Shown: positions 8,103 to 16,453 of the stretch, one piece after another | Layout of the letters: every line of letters begins with the position of its first letter | How positions within the stretch are numbered: the first letter of the stretch is position 1 | Assembly (NCBI GenBank): GCA_023398955.1 | Contig: JAEWRL010000109.1 | Coordinates: 1 to 64,000, forward strand | Length of the DNA: 64,000 bases | Direction: 5' to 3' | Source: Pseudomonadota bacterium | GTDB taxonomy: Bacteria > Myxococcota_A > Polyangia > Polyangiales > Polyangiaceae | The notes under the pieces: generated by a model | The model's input: the letters and a program-made list of their open reading frames with translations, nothing else | Told to the model about the DNA's origin: nothing | Database searches by the model: none | Made by a program: the position numbers and the translations under genes

Positions 8103-9077
8103 CTAGCGGGCGGCGTGCGCAATACGCAGTGTCTCGAGAGCGCCCTGCATGTCTTTCGGGAGCGTGCTCTCGAACTCAATGTACACCTGCCTGGCGGGGT
8201 GCAGAAAACCCAGCAGTCCGGCGTGCAAAGCCTGACGACCGAGCTGCCGGGCAACAGCCTCGAGAGCGCCGGTGACACGCCCATAGAGAGGATCACCAAG
8301 TATGGGGGTCCCCGCCCTTTCGCTGAGATGGACCCGGATTTGATGAGTGCGCCCTGTCTCGAGCCGACATTGCACCAGCGCGGCGGTTCCGCCAGCAAGG
8401 ACCTCGCGCACGGCGACATGCGTGACGGCATGCTTCCCCGCACTGGTCTCCGATGTAAACCGGAGGCGCGACTTCGGATGCCTGCCGTAGAGCGTACGGA
8501 TAGTGGACACGAGGGGGACGCCCGCCGTGATGGCAGAGTAGCGTCGGATGACAGTATGCTCCGCAAGCTGGAATTTCAGCGACTCCCTGGCAGCTTCCGT
8601 TTTGGCGACGACCAGAAGTCCGCTGGTGCCCTTGTCGATTCGGTGCACGATTCCCGGCCTGAGCAGACCAGCGGCATCGCGGGGATCCGCACCCGCCCCG
8701 CCCAGCGCGAAGCCAGGACGCGCCAACAACCCATTGACGAGAGTGCCGGAGGCATGCCCGCGAGCGGGGTGCACTACCATTCCCGCCGGCTTGTCGACGA
8801 CTACCAAGTGCTCGTCCTCGAAGACGACGTTTACCGCGACGGACCCGTCCGGCTCGGCCCGGGAACTCGGACGCAGCCCGGGTTGGACCACGATGACATC
8901 GCCTGAAGCCACGCTGTCGCGCGCCCGCAAGGCAACGCCCGAGCGAGATACGCGGCCCTCGGTGATCCAGCGCTGGATCGTGGCACGGGACACCCCCTCC
9001 ATCAGACCGGCCAGCACCCTATCCACGCGGCCACGCGGTTGCCCCGCAGCAAGGACGAAACGCAAGGGCGGCGTCAA
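8103..9077 (-). CDS. rluD: RluA-family 23S rRNA pseudouridine synthase (RluD-like)
   Basis: 324 residues. An S4 RNA-binding domain comes first (residues about 12-70), then the catalytic domain with 'VVDKPAGMVVHPA' and the signature 'GIVHRIDKGTSGLLVVAK', whose Asp is the nucleophile that isomerises uridine to pseudouridine. 'LETGRTHQIRVHL' and 'ILGDPLYG' complete the family pattern. The S4 domain plus length fit RluD, which modifies helix 69 of 23S rRNA, but RluC-like members share this layout. The small gene at 9085-9348 precedes it by 7 bp on the same strand. Confidence 0.93.
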   Translation of the reverse strand: MTPPLRFVLAAGQPRGRVDRVLAGLMEGVSRATIQRWITEGRVSRSGVALRARDSVASGDVIVVQPGLRPSSRAEPDGSVAVNVVFEDEHLVVVDKPAGMVVHPARGHASGTLVNGLLARPGFALGGAGADPRDAAGLLRPGIVHRIDKGTSGLLVVAKTEAARESLKFQLAEHTVIRRYSAITAGVPLVSTIRTLYGRHPKSRLRFTSETSAGKHAVTHVAVREVLAGGTAALVQCRLETGRTHQIRVHLSERAGTPILGDPLYGRVTGALEAVARQLGRQALHAGLLGFLHPARQVYIEFESTLPKDMQGALETLRIAHAAR

Positions 9078-9084
9078 TGGCGAG

Positions 9085-9348
9085 TCACCAGATAGGACTT
9101 CGGATGTGCCCCTTCGACTTCACGAGGATATCCACCAGAGCCCGATCGTAGAAGTTGCGACGATAGAGGTCCGGAGCCACCCTGCTCTTGTAGAGCGCCC
9201 GCCCCTCCTCGATCTCTTCGCTCAGCTCGTCGAAGAGCGTGTCCTGCTCGATGCCACGGATGATCTTCTCTTCATTGTAGAGCGAGAGGTCGCTGGCAAT
9301 GGCTCGGGCGAGGCGGCGGGCAGCCTCTTCGGTCTGAATCAGCGGCAT
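9085..9348 (-). CDS. Small conserved deltaproteobacterial-type protein
   Basis: 87 residues, highly charged, with no signal peptide or membrane segment. The visible core 'EKIIRGIEQDTLFDELSEEIEEGRALYKSRV' followed by 'RNFYDRALVDILV' recurs in small cytosolic proteins of related bacteria, as far as I recall, but no function is known to me. It is predicted mostly alpha-helical. Seven base pairs separate it from the pseudouridine synthase, so co-transcription is likely. The start ATG gives a sensible N-terminus (Met-Pro-Leu-Ile). Confidence 0.7.
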   Translation of the reverse strand: MPLIQTEEAARRLARAIASDLSLYNEEKIIRGIEQDTLFDELSEEIEEGRALYKSRVAPDLYRRNFYDRALVDILVKSKGHIRSPIW

Positions 9349-9431
9349 GATCGGGAGAACTCCTTGATGGGGGCCGATTATCGCGCGCGCCCTGGCATTC
9401 TGTCAAAATGGCCAGCGCGCGAACGTCGGGA

Positions 9432-10847
9432 TCAGCCTGTCGGAGCGGCGCCGGACTCGCCTCCTCCGAGCGTCGACTCGTCCATGGACCAGGCGGCGAA
9501 GGGAATGGCCAAAAGCCAAGGCAAGACCACCATCCCGTAGCGCGCCGCGCCGAAGAAAATAGCGTGGGTGGCCGCGGTGGTCAGGATCACCAGGCCAGCA
9601 GCCCCCAAGGCGGGTATCCGCCAGCCACCACGAGCCCAGGCAAGCGCTACAAGCAGGACCGCACTGAGCCATGCAGCCGGCCAGATCACCAATACTCCGA
9701 CCGCGGCCAGAGCCAAGCGTGGCAATCGCCGGACTCGCGACCGAACGGCGAGCACGAGGAGGCCAACGAGGAGGGACCCACGCTGGGCAGCCGCCTCGAT
9801 GATAGCGAGCAGCTGTCGCCGCGATTCCGTGAAACCGCTGCTGGACGTGGCGAAGTACCAGCCCGGCGCACCCACTTCGTCGAACGTGGCGGTCAGCTTC
9901 AGTGGGATGAGAGATAGCCACTCCGATGGCGCCGCGGCGATGCGCGCGAGCGCAACCCGCGAGAAGCACTCATCCTTGTCGGCTTCGCCGTAAACGGTTC
10001 GACACTCTGGCGGCACACCCACCTCCTCGATCGCGATCCACCTCCCCTCGCCCTCCACGGCGGTGCCAATCAAGAGGTTCCAGCCCTTGTTCGCGCTCAC
10101 CAGGACACAGCGCTCCATCCGGTAGCAGTTGCGGACTGTCCAAGGCGCGACAACGACGAGGCAGCCTGCGCTCAGAAGGGCCGCCCCAGCGAGCGCGCGC
10201 ACCTGGCTGTGACCTTGCCAGCGGGCGTGAAGCCAGCCGAGCCCCGGCGCCAGGAGCAGCAGCTGAGGACGGACGAGCACACAAACACCGAGCAGAGCGG
10301 CAAGGGCCGCAAACCGCCACCCTCGGCGCGCCCCGCCTGGCTGCGGTACCGCCAACCAACAAGCTCCAACCGTCAACGCCGCTGCGACACCCTCCGTCAT
10401 CAATGCCGCCGTGTAGGCGACCAGTGTCGGCTGTACCGCCAACGCGACGGCGGCGTAACGCGCGGCGCGACGCGACCCGCTCACTGCTACGACACGAAAG
10501 AGCCAGTACACCGCCAGTGCCCCGAGCACGGCGTTCAGAAGCATGGCCGCCCAGGGGTGCGGTCCGAACACGCTATAGAGAAGGCCCACGAGCGCTGGGT
10601 AGCCGACGGGGTAGTGTGCTGCATAGGTCACGACGCCATCTGGCCACTGCCAGGTGTAGCCATCGCCCTGCGCTATCCGGCTTGCCACGACGTGGTAGAA
10701 GCGGCCGTCCTCAGCAGGCGGAAACCTTCCAGCAGACAAAACGACGACGATCAAGCGCACCACGAGCGCGAAGGCGGCGCAATAGGCGGCCTCGACCTGC
10801 AGCGCAGGCGCCGCCGGGAGACGGGACAGCAGCCGGCGACGGATCAT
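9432..10847 (-). CDS. Membrane glycosyltransferase (GT39/ArnT/PMT-like)
   Basis: 471 residues with about ten hydrophobic segments. The first periplasmic loop after TM1 carries 'PPAEDGRFYHVVASRIAQGDGY', the acidic-loop position used by polyprenyl-phosphate-dependent GT-C enzymes. 'YPVGYPALVGLLY' and 'TEGVAAAL...VLVRPQ' match the dolichyl-phosphate-mannose transferase superfamily. It should transfer a sugar from a lipid carrier to a lipid or protein at the outer face of the inner membrane. Its start overlaps the maf stop by 4 bp, placing it last in the operon that begins near 14.2 kb with an outer-membrane barrel and a polysaccharide exporter, which suggests a surface-glycan role. The acceptor is unknown. 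Confidence 0.8.
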   Translation of the reverse strand: MIRRRLLSRLPAAPALQVEAAYCAAFALVVRLIVVVLSAGRFPPAEDGRFYHVVASRIAQGDGYTWQWPDGVVTYAAHYPVGYPALVGLLYSVFGPHPWAAMLLNAVLGALAVYWLFRVVAVSGSRRAARYAAVALAVQPTLVAYTAALMTEGVAAALTVGACWLAVPQPGGARRGWRFAALAALLGVCVLVRPQLLLLAPGLGWLHARWQGHSQVRALAGAALLSAGCLVVVAPWTVRNCYRMERCVLVSANKGWNLLIGTAVEGEGRWIAIEEVGVPPECRTVYGEADKDECFSRVALARIAAAPSEWLSLIPLKLTATFDEVGAPGWYFATSSSGFTESRRQLLAIIEAAAQRGSLLVGLLVLAVRSRVRRLPRLALAAVGVLVIWPAAWLSAVLLVALAWARGGWRIPALGAAGLVILTTAATHAIFFGAARYGMVVLPWLLAIPFAAWSMDESTLGGGESGAAPTG

Positions 10848-11461
10848 GGAAACTCATCGAGCAATCGCGCGCCCACTAGCTCCGTCACGACCTCGCAGAC
10901 GGGGAGTCCGACAACGTTCGACCAAGAGCCCTCGATGCGCTGGACCAGGAACGCGCCGATGCCCTGCACTGCGTAGGCTCCCGCCTTGTCCAATCCTTCG
11001 CCAGTGACCGCGTATCGCCACACCTCGCGCTCGCTCGCCGCCCGCATCGTCACGTCCGAGCCTACCGTCCGCTCCACGACTGGCCGCAGCTCTCCCTTCT
11101 TCGCAATGGAGAACCGCGTCTTGACACGGTGCGTACGCCCCACGAGGCTCCCGACCAGCAGCGCCGCTTCGTCGACGTCCCTCGGCTTCCCCAGCACATC
11201 CCCATCCAGAATGACGACGGTATCCGCCACCAGAACCGCCGCATGGGGCCGAGGCTCGGCAGCAAGGCGGGCCTGCACCGCCGTGAGCTTGTCGCGTGTG
11301 ACACGTGACAGATAGTCATTGGGACTCTCGCCAGCGAAACGGCGCTCGTCGACCTCGGCGGTGACGACAATGAACGGGATGCCGAGCCCGTGAATGAGAT
11401 CGCGGCGCCGCGGAGATGCGGACCCCAGAACGAGTGGACTCGAAGGTGAGATGATGGGCAT
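10844..11461 (-). CDS. maf: Maf-family nucleotide pyrophosphatase
   Basis: The start at 11461 gives 'MPIISPSSPLVLGSASPRRRDLI', the normal Maf N-terminus, 7 bp after the upstream stop; an open frame further upstream only runs into the neighbouring gene. Family motifs include 'SASPRRRDLI', 'DERRF', 'ADTVVILDGDVLGKPRD' and 'YAVTGEGLDKAGAYAVQGIGA'. Maf proteins hydrolyse non-canonical or modified nucleoside triphosphates (dTTP/UTP or modified forms) and so limit misincorporation; in some bacteria they arrest septation. It is embedded between a polysaccharide exporter gene and a glycosyltransferase with tiny spacings, a hitch-hiker position in an envelope operon. Confidence 0.93.
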   Translation of the reverse strand: MPIISPSSPLVLGSASPRRRDLIHGLGIPFIVVTAEVDERRFAGESPNDYLSRVTRDKLTAVQARLAAEPRPHAAVLVADTVVILDGDVLGKPRDVDEAALLVGSLVGRTHRVKTRFSIAKKGELRPVVERTVGSDVTMRAASEREVWRYAVTGEGLDKAGAYAVQGIGAFLVQRIEGSWSNVVGLPVCEVVTELVGARLLDEFP

Positions 11462-11468
11462 GGAAACC

Positions 11469-12119
11469 TTAGAAGATACGCTCTCCGACGTAGATAGAAT
11501 CGCCCGCCTGCAGGGGGATATCACGGTGCACGCCACCCATTATCGCATCGACGTCGACGACCACCGTGTGCGTCTTGGAAGGGGTCTTTCGCGTGATACG
11601 TACGGCATCGCTTCGGGCTAGCGGCGTGAAACCTCCCGACATGCTCAGCGCTTCGAGGAGGGTCATGCCCGTCGTGAGGGGAAACTTGCCGGGCCTCTGC
11701 ACCTGCCCCAACAGAGTAACCCGCTTGCTGTTGTACTCCTTGACACGGACCACGACACTGGGGTCCGTCAGAATACCGTCGCTGATGAATCTCCGGCGGA
11801 TCAAGGCCTGCACCTGCTGCGGCTCGAGCCCGGCCACAGAAACCCGGTGGATGTAGGGGATATCCAGTGTGCCGTCGGATGCCACCTGATATTCCTCCGG
11901 CAACTCAGTCTCTCCGACGATGCGGATCTCGAGAACGTCCCCCGCTCCCAGGTTGGTACTCTCGACGGCTGGAGGCAGACCGGCATCGCCCCGTTGCCTG
12001 CTGGCGCCGCAGCCACATACCAGGATCAGGTAGACCGCGAGTACTGCGAGCCCGCGAGGAACCAACCAATTTCGCTCGGGGCCGTGTGCAATCCTTGCCA
12101 CCGCGTTGAGTGATGTCAC
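11469..12119 (-). CDS. Wza-type polysaccharide export lipoprotein (Poly_export/SLBB)
   Basis: About 216 residues if translation begins at the GTG at 12119, which overlaps the upstream stop as GTGA; a GTG or ATG slightly up- or downstream is possible. A signal sequence ends in 'LVCGCGAS' (lipobox Cys). Then comes the Poly_export domain ('GAGDVLEIRIVGE...YQVASDGTLDIPYI') and one SLBB repeat ('KRVTLLGQVQRPGKFPLTTGMTLLEALSMSGGFT'). It is shorter than E. coli Wza (about 380 residues), as in minimal exporters. It presumably forms a periplasmic/outer-membrane conduit with the 482-residue barrel encoded upstream. No Wzc-type kinase or Wzx/Wzy genes lie in the window. Confidence 0.88.
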   Translation of the reverse strand: MTSLNAVARIAHGPERNWLVPRGLAVLAVYLILVCGCGASRQRGDAGLPPAVESTNLGAGDVLEIRIVGETELPEEYQVASDGTLDIPYIHRVSVAGLEPQQVQALIRRRFISDGILTDPSVVVRVKEYNSKRVTLLGQVQRPGKFPLTTGMTLLEALSMSGGFTPLARSDAVRITRKTPSKTHTVVVDVDAIMGGVHRDIPLQAGDSIYVGERIF

Positions 12120-13564
12120 AGGAACCAGCGCAAGCCAAGCCAAAGCTGCAGCCTCGAGTATGCCAGGTTGTCGCTGAACGGGCGCGAGGTCGCGTCTCCA
12201 GCGGCCGCGGGGACGAAGAAATAGACATCCGATGGACTTGCGTCGTACGTCGCCGTACCACGCACTGCGACGGATTGGATCAGGCGGTACTCCGCGAGCG
12301 CGGTGGCATCGATGCGATACTCGTCCTGCGGGCGCACCACCTCGTCCCGAATCTCGAACTCAGGACGCTGAAGGAGGGCGACGCCGACCCCTGATTCGAG
12401 GCGCATGCGCTGTCCGACGAGGAGGTTCACCCGCGCGAAGCCGCGGGTACGACGAGCGTAGTCAGCGAGATAGCTATTCTGGTAGCTGCGCGTGATGCCC
12501 ACCGCCGCGGACGACATCCCCTGCCCGGTGTCGCCCGGCTGGAGCGGGCGGGTTGGATTGAGGAAGTAGCGCCCTTCCGCGGTGTACGTCATACCATCCC
12601 AATTATGAACCTCTGTGTTACCTACCCTCTGGTAGAAGCTTGCAGTCCAGCCAGCTGCGGCAACGACTGCAACGCGACTACTGAAAAGGGTATTGATACC
12701 GAGACGCGTGTGGATGGAATCTCCATGGTTCTGATCGGTATCTAGATACTGGTAACGAAGGAACGCATACCTTCCCTCGTAGAAGAAGACAGTCCGAGGC
12801 AAGAAACGGAAGCTCCCCCTCGTCTCGACCGCCTGCTCGAAATTATTAAGGTACTGAAAGTTCTCACGAAACCACGTGTACCGGAAGCCGTAGCCGAGCC
12901 TCCACCTCAGCATCCCGCCGAGTGGCCGCCAGCTCGCACCAAGGTCGAGCCCTGCCGCCTCGCGTTCCCACCCGAGTTCTACGTCCTCACTCCCCGAAGG
13001 CTCAGAAATTCGGACATACTGCCCGCGCGCATCGGCCCCCCAAACCCGCTCCGGCAGGGCGTCGAGCAAGACCTCCAGTCCAGCATCCAACCGGCGCTGA
13101 TCAGTCCGCTCACCGCGGTACTCGGCAGCGGCGATCACCTCATCGTACGCGGCGTAGGTCGTCGCGCGGAACATGAGCTTCGGTGGGACCCCCGAACGCG
13201 CCGCCTCTGACGCCTGGTTGACCAGCACGAGCGCAGGCGTGATCCGCAGCCGCCAGGCGGAGACGATGGGCGACTCACGCGCCGTCTCGTATCCATCGAG
13301 GGTGATCGAATCGCCCGAGCGCCTGAAGTAGTTGGTGTCGTATCCCAGGCTGGCCATCACCCCCGGGTGCAGGACGTACCGGCCCCAGCGAACCCCAGCG
13401 CCGCCCTCCTGGGCAGCCACCGGCGAGAGCGGCGGCAGCGGCTGCGCCCGCACGGCTCCGCCCTCCGTAAACACGAACAGCAGAAGCAGCAAGGTGAAGC
13501 AAATGGACGGCATTCGAAATGGAAGCTCGGGCGAACTTAGCCAGCGGAGACTCCCCGACGCCAC
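12116..13564 (-). CDS. Outer-membrane beta-barrel protein, exopolysaccharide-export type
   Basis: 482 residues. A signal peptide (hydrophobic 'FTLLLLLFVF', cleavage near Ala-Arg-Ala-Gln) is followed by 'RYVLHPGVMASLGYDTNYFRR', an N-terminus seen in large beta-barrels of polysaccharide loci. The rest consists of alternating amphipathic strands, and the last residue is Phe-Leu after 'LQLWLGLRW', typical for Bam-dependent insertion. The start is a GTG 2 bp past the preceding stop; an internal ATG at 13513 would also give a good signal peptide. Position just before a Wza-type lipoprotein argues for a role in glycan export. It also sits where M. xanthus clusters place the GltH barrel, an alternative worth testing. 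Confidence 0.75.
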   Translation of the reverse strand: MASGSLRWLSSPELPFRMPSICFTLLLLLFVFTEGGAVRAQPLPPLSPVAAQEGGAGVRWGRYVLHPGVMASLGYDTNYFRRSGDSITLDGYETARESPIVSAWRLRITPALVLVNQASEAARSGVPPKLMFRATTYAAYDEVIAAAEYRGERTDQRRLDAGLEVLLDALPERVWGADARGQYVRISEPSGSEDVELGWEREAAGLDLGASWRPLGGMLRWRLGYGFRYTWFRENFQYLNNFEQAVETRGSFRFLPRTVFFYEGRYAFLRYQYLDTDQNHGDSIHTRLGINTLFSSRVAVVAAAGWTASFYQRVGNTEVHNWDGMTYTAEGRYFLNPTRPLQPGDTGQGMSSAAVGITRSYQNSYLADYARRTRGFARVNLLVGQRMRLESGVGVALLQRPEFEIRDEVVRPQDEYRIDATALAEYRLIQSVAVRGTATYDASPSDVYFFVPAAAGDATSRPFSDNLAYSRLQLWLGLRWFL

Positions 13565-13566
13565 TG

Positions 13567-14139
13567 CTACTTGGTCGGGCTGGTCAAGGGCGGCGGCTCG
13601 AGCACTGAATCGTCAGGCGGGAAGAGACTCGAGTCCGCTGGCGGAATGCCAGGATCGACTCGCACCTCCAGACGGCCCTCGCCGACGAACCCTACTTCCC
13701 CTCCCACGCACTGGTCACCCTCCGACTCCATTGCCACGGTTCGGTCTCTGAGCACGCCAATCATGGCCGCTTCGTGACGCATGCGCTCGGAGAGGCCTCG
13801 CTCCACTGCCGTTTGGAGCGCCTTGAGGCGCCCCTCTGCCGAACGCATGGCCGCATTCACCTGGCCGAGCTTATCCGTCAGGCACAGCACAAGGACGACG
13901 TCGCGGTCGGCACGAGCCGCCTCGATCAACCGCTCCAGCCCTACCTGAGCGTGCCTCATGTCCACCAGAGCGGTCCGGGCTCCCTCCAGCAGCTCCCCTG
14001 CGCTTGCACCCTCATCGATCGACGCGACTGTATCGCTCGGTTCCGGACCGGGCCCCTCCTGCCCTGTGGCAGTTCCCAATCCTAGGCTCAGGACAGCACC
14101 TGCAACGAGAATCGCTGGTTTGCTTCTTGTCATCGACAC
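13567..14139 (-). CDS. Secreted protein of unknown function
   Basis: 190 residues with a signal peptide (cleavage near Ala-Thr-Gly-Gln). The centre (about residues 50-130) is helical and rich in Arg, Glu and Ala, likely a periplasmic coiled coil. Two Cys (in 'VLCLTDK' and 'DQCVGGEV') could pair. The C-terminal 30 residues are Pro/Asp/Ser-rich. It is the first gene behind the promoter at 14175-14202 and ends 2 bp before the barrel gene, so it belongs to the glycan-export operon. I do not recognise a family. Confidence 0.65.
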   Translation of the reverse strand: MSMTRSKPAILVAGAVLSLGLGTATGQEGPGPEPSDTVASIDEGASAGELLEGARTALVDMRHAQVGLERLIEAARADRDVVLVLCLTDKLGQVNAAMRSAEGRLKALQTAVERGLSERMRHEAAMIGVLRDRTVAMESEGDQCVGGEVGFVGEGRLEVRVDPGIPPADSSLFPPDDSVLEPPPLTSPTK

Positions 14140-14174
14140 GGCGCCCCCGGAAGTCCAGGAAAGACCTGGATCGA

Positions 14175-14202
14175 GTATAAATGTCCATCTATTCCTGTCA
14201 AA
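14175..14202 (-). promoter_or_regulatory. Sigma70-like promoter of the barrel/exporter/maf operon
   Basis: Read on the minus strand, TTGACA (14202-14197) is followed after 16 bp by TATACT (14180-14175): a perfect -35 and a -10 with one mismatch. Transcription would begin near 14168, about 30 nt before the ATG at 14139. It is the best match to the housekeeping consensus I found in the window and separates this operon from the upstream GltG-like gene, which ends at 14266. Confidence 0.6.
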
Positions 14203-14265
14203 CTCCCTCTCCCCGCGCGGCAGCAGCCCGCGGGACGGAGCTCGTCCGAAACGACGGCATACTCC

Positions 14266-15684
14266 CTACTGCTTCACGAAGGTCACGGGCACCTGAATCA
14301 CCGAGACCGTCCCGCCTTCTGGCGGCGCGAACTGTGCAGCTGCGGCGCGGGCCCGCACGCAGGCTACCGCCGAACCAAGGTTACCAGTTGGACTGGCGGT
14401 GACGCTCTGGACCTCCCCTCCCGGCCCTATCTTGATGGTGAGCATAATACGTCCTTGGGCGTCAGGATTCGATTGAAGCTCGCGATTGTAGCAAGCACGG
14501 AAACCAGCTCGCATTCGCGCAACGACGCTGTCGGCATTGCTGACGCTTCCCCCCGCAACCGCCGCACCACCGACGTTTGCAGATCCCTTCGGCCCCTGCA
14601 CCTTCTGCTCGGTGCCGACGGTTTCCGCGGTGCCCTTCCCCTTGCCCGTGGTGCCAATCGTCGCCAAGCCTCCGCCCGCGGCCCCGGGGCGTATCGTCCC
14701 CCCACCGTCTCCGAGCTTCAGACCACCAAGCGACTCACCGGAAACACCTGCAGCACTCGCGGCGGCCTCGTCGAGCAACCCTGGCGCGAGGCTACTCGAA
14801 TCGAGGACACCAGCCGTGGCCGGCCCCTGCCCAACCAAGCCACCTAGCGTCGCAAGTTCCAGCGACTCGAGGTCTCTGCTGAGCGCAGCAGCCTGCGCCT
14901 GCGACAACGCGCCCGCCGGCTTGTTCGCCTGCCGTGAGGATTTGTTCGCGCGGGCAACCCGCTTGGCTGCCTGCTCCTGGGTCCCCTCATCCTTCTTGGA
15001 CTCCGCGGGCTCTGCCTGCTCCAGTGGCGGCGGCGCAGGCAGGCTCTTTACAGTCTCGACCAACCCAGCAACCTGGTACTCCTCGTCGACGACAGGGTCG
15101 AGCCAGTCTGAGTAGAGCGCGGCAATCGCCACGAAATGCAACAAAAAGCTGAAGCTTGCGATGACCGTGGTAGGCCAATCGATCCCGGACGCGCCGCGCA
15201 TGGCAGCAGCCGGCAACTGCGGGCGCGGCGCCTTCCGTGGCCTTGTCACGAACTGGAAGAGCACCGCCACGTCACCGATTGCTACCCTGCCGCGAGCATC
15301 ATCGGAGAGCTCTATCTGGTAGCTGCCGTCTGGACGCCGCCGCGCCTCGCGTTTGAGCGTGTCCAAGTCGCGTACCCTGCCGCCCAAAGCCAGCCGCCCC
15401 CGAAAGCCGTCGAGGACATTGAGGCAGTAGCGCCCATCCACCCACTGAAACAGCTTGAACACCCCCGGCAAGTTGCGCGCACCCAGCACGAACATGCTCT
15501 TCTCGCTGGGGCCAACGGTGACGTCGGCATGCGGCTCGATGATCTGCTCTTGCCGGATACGCCCGACGGTCACCAAGCCCACACGGAGAACCTTCGGCCC
15601 GTCTGCAACGAGAGCGCGCATCACCGCCGTCATGTTTCCGGGGCGTGGCGGCGCCCCGTCGGGGTGAAGCTGCTGCTGAGTCAT
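14266..15684 (-). CDS. GltG/PglI/AgmX-type FHA-TonB-like protein
   Basis: 472 residues. The N-terminal 145 residues form an FHA-like beta domain ('QIIEPHADVTVGPSEKSMFVL...RYCLNVLDGFRGRLALGG'). A single membrane segment follows ('TVIASFSFLLHFVAIAALYS', about residues 165-186). Then comes a periplasmic stretch rich in Pro, Ala and Gly with a long Gly-rich spacer. The C-terminal 90 residues ('MRAGFRACYNRELQSNPDAQGRIMLTIKIGPGGEV...VPVTFVKQ') are the AgmX/PglI C-terminal domain, a TonB-like fold with a Cys pair. In Myxococcus, such proteins span the inner membrane and couple the motor to the outer membrane. It lies downstream of GltD/GltE-like genes, the same order as in Myxococcus. Confidence 0.85.
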   Translation of the reverse strand: MTQQQLHPDGAPPRPGNMTAVMRALVADGPKVLRVGLVTVGRIRQEQIIEPHADVTVGPSEKSMFVLGARNLPGVFKLFQWVDGRYCLNVLDGFRGRLALGGRVRDLDTLKREARRRPDGSYQIELSDDARGRVAIGDVAVLFQFVTRPRKAPRPQLPAAAMRGASGIDWPTTVIASFSFLLHFVAIAALYSDWLDPVVDEEYQVAGLVETVKSLPAPPPLEQAEPAESKKDEGTQEQAAKRVARANKSSRQANKPAGALSQAQAAALSRDLESLELATLGGLVGQGPATAGVLDSSSLAPGLLDEAAASAAGVSGESLGGLKLGDGGGTIRPGAAGGGLATIGTTGKGKGTAETVGTEQKVQGPKGSANVGGAAVAGGSVSNADSVVARMRAGFRACYNRELQSNPDAQGRIMLTIKIGPGGEVQSVTASPTGNLGSAVACVRARAAAAQFAPPEGGTVSVIQVPVTFVKQ

Positions 15685-15813
15685 CCAGGGTCCTCCGTCG
15701 GACCGCCACTACCACCAGCTGGATCGGGCGCCCGAAGCACTCTCGGAAGCGCGCAGCCACGAACCAGCCAGCGCGTCCGCCGTCGGCAGAGTACCCGGTC
15801 TCGCGCACCCAAT

Positions 15814-16440
15814 CTAGCCTACCTCCTGGGCCCGTGGCTGTACGCGGACGGGGCCCCGGCCCGGCGCTCCCTGACATGCTTCAATCCACACGCCGAGCGG
15901 CCTCTGCAGATGCTCTGCCAGCCGACCAAACAACAGCGAGTAGTCCGCCGCGGCGGCGTGCGCCTTCTGCTTGACTACTCTGCCTACAAACAGCGAGGTC
16001 AACGCCCCCAGCAACCCTATCGCGAAGCACGCCACGCCCGGTGCTGGCCCAGGCCCGGCCCCCACAAGGGTCGACCCGAACGCGAAGAGGGCGCAGGCGG
16101 TCCCCGATGCCAGGCTGATCCGCGCGCAGGCAGCGGGGACCGGGACACCGCGCGCCAGCTCGAGTCTCACGTCCGCCCGTCCCTCCTCGAGCAACGCCGC
16201 AGCAGCCAGCGGGTCGCACTCCGATGCAACCCGCGTCACGAGCTCCCAAGCTCGGTCGTCCGAATCGCCCGAGCCCTCCACCGCCTGGCCTGCGGCGCGC
16301 TGCGCCCACCCAGAACGCGAGATCCTGCGCAGGGCGTCGACTGGTCGCCCAAGGTGCCGCACCGAGACCCGGCGCAGCGCAGCCAGAGATGCGCCGACAC
16401 AGAGGACCGAGAATCCGAGTGCAATGAACGCCCACGCCAT
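15814..16440 (-). CDS. Three-TM membrane protein with TolQ/ExbB/MotA-like topology
   Basis: 208 residues from the ATG at 16440, chosen because it lies 13 bp past the upstream stop and starts a clean hydrophobic segment ('MAWAFIALGFSVLCVGASLAAL'). A long cytoplasmic loop of about 90 residues follows, then two adjacent hydrophobic segments ('ISLASGTACALFAFGSTLVG' and 'GVACFAIGLLGALTSLFVG') and a basic tail. This TM-loop-TM-TM layout is that of TolQ/ExbB proton-channel subunits, although the classical conserved residues are not clear. Its place beside a TonB-like protein supports that idea. No TolR/ExbD gene lies nearby. The assignment is tentative. Confidence 0.55.
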   Translation of the reverse strand: MAWAFIALGFSVLCVGASLAALRRVSVRHLGRPVDALRRISRSGWAQRAAGQAVEGSGDSDDRAWELVTRVASECDPLAAAALLEEGRADVRLELARGVPVPAACARISLASGTACALFAFGSTLVGAGPGPAPGVACFAIGLLGALTSLFVGRVVKQKAHAAAADYSLLFGRLAEHLQRPLGVWIEACQGAPGRGPVRVQPRAQEVG

Positions 16441-16453
16441 ATGGAATGCTCGA

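Noticed and set aside
7319..8566. 415-codon minus-strand frame across the LRR gene
   Set aside because: Arg/Ser/Pro-rich composition without a domain; it is the shadow of the repeat protein.
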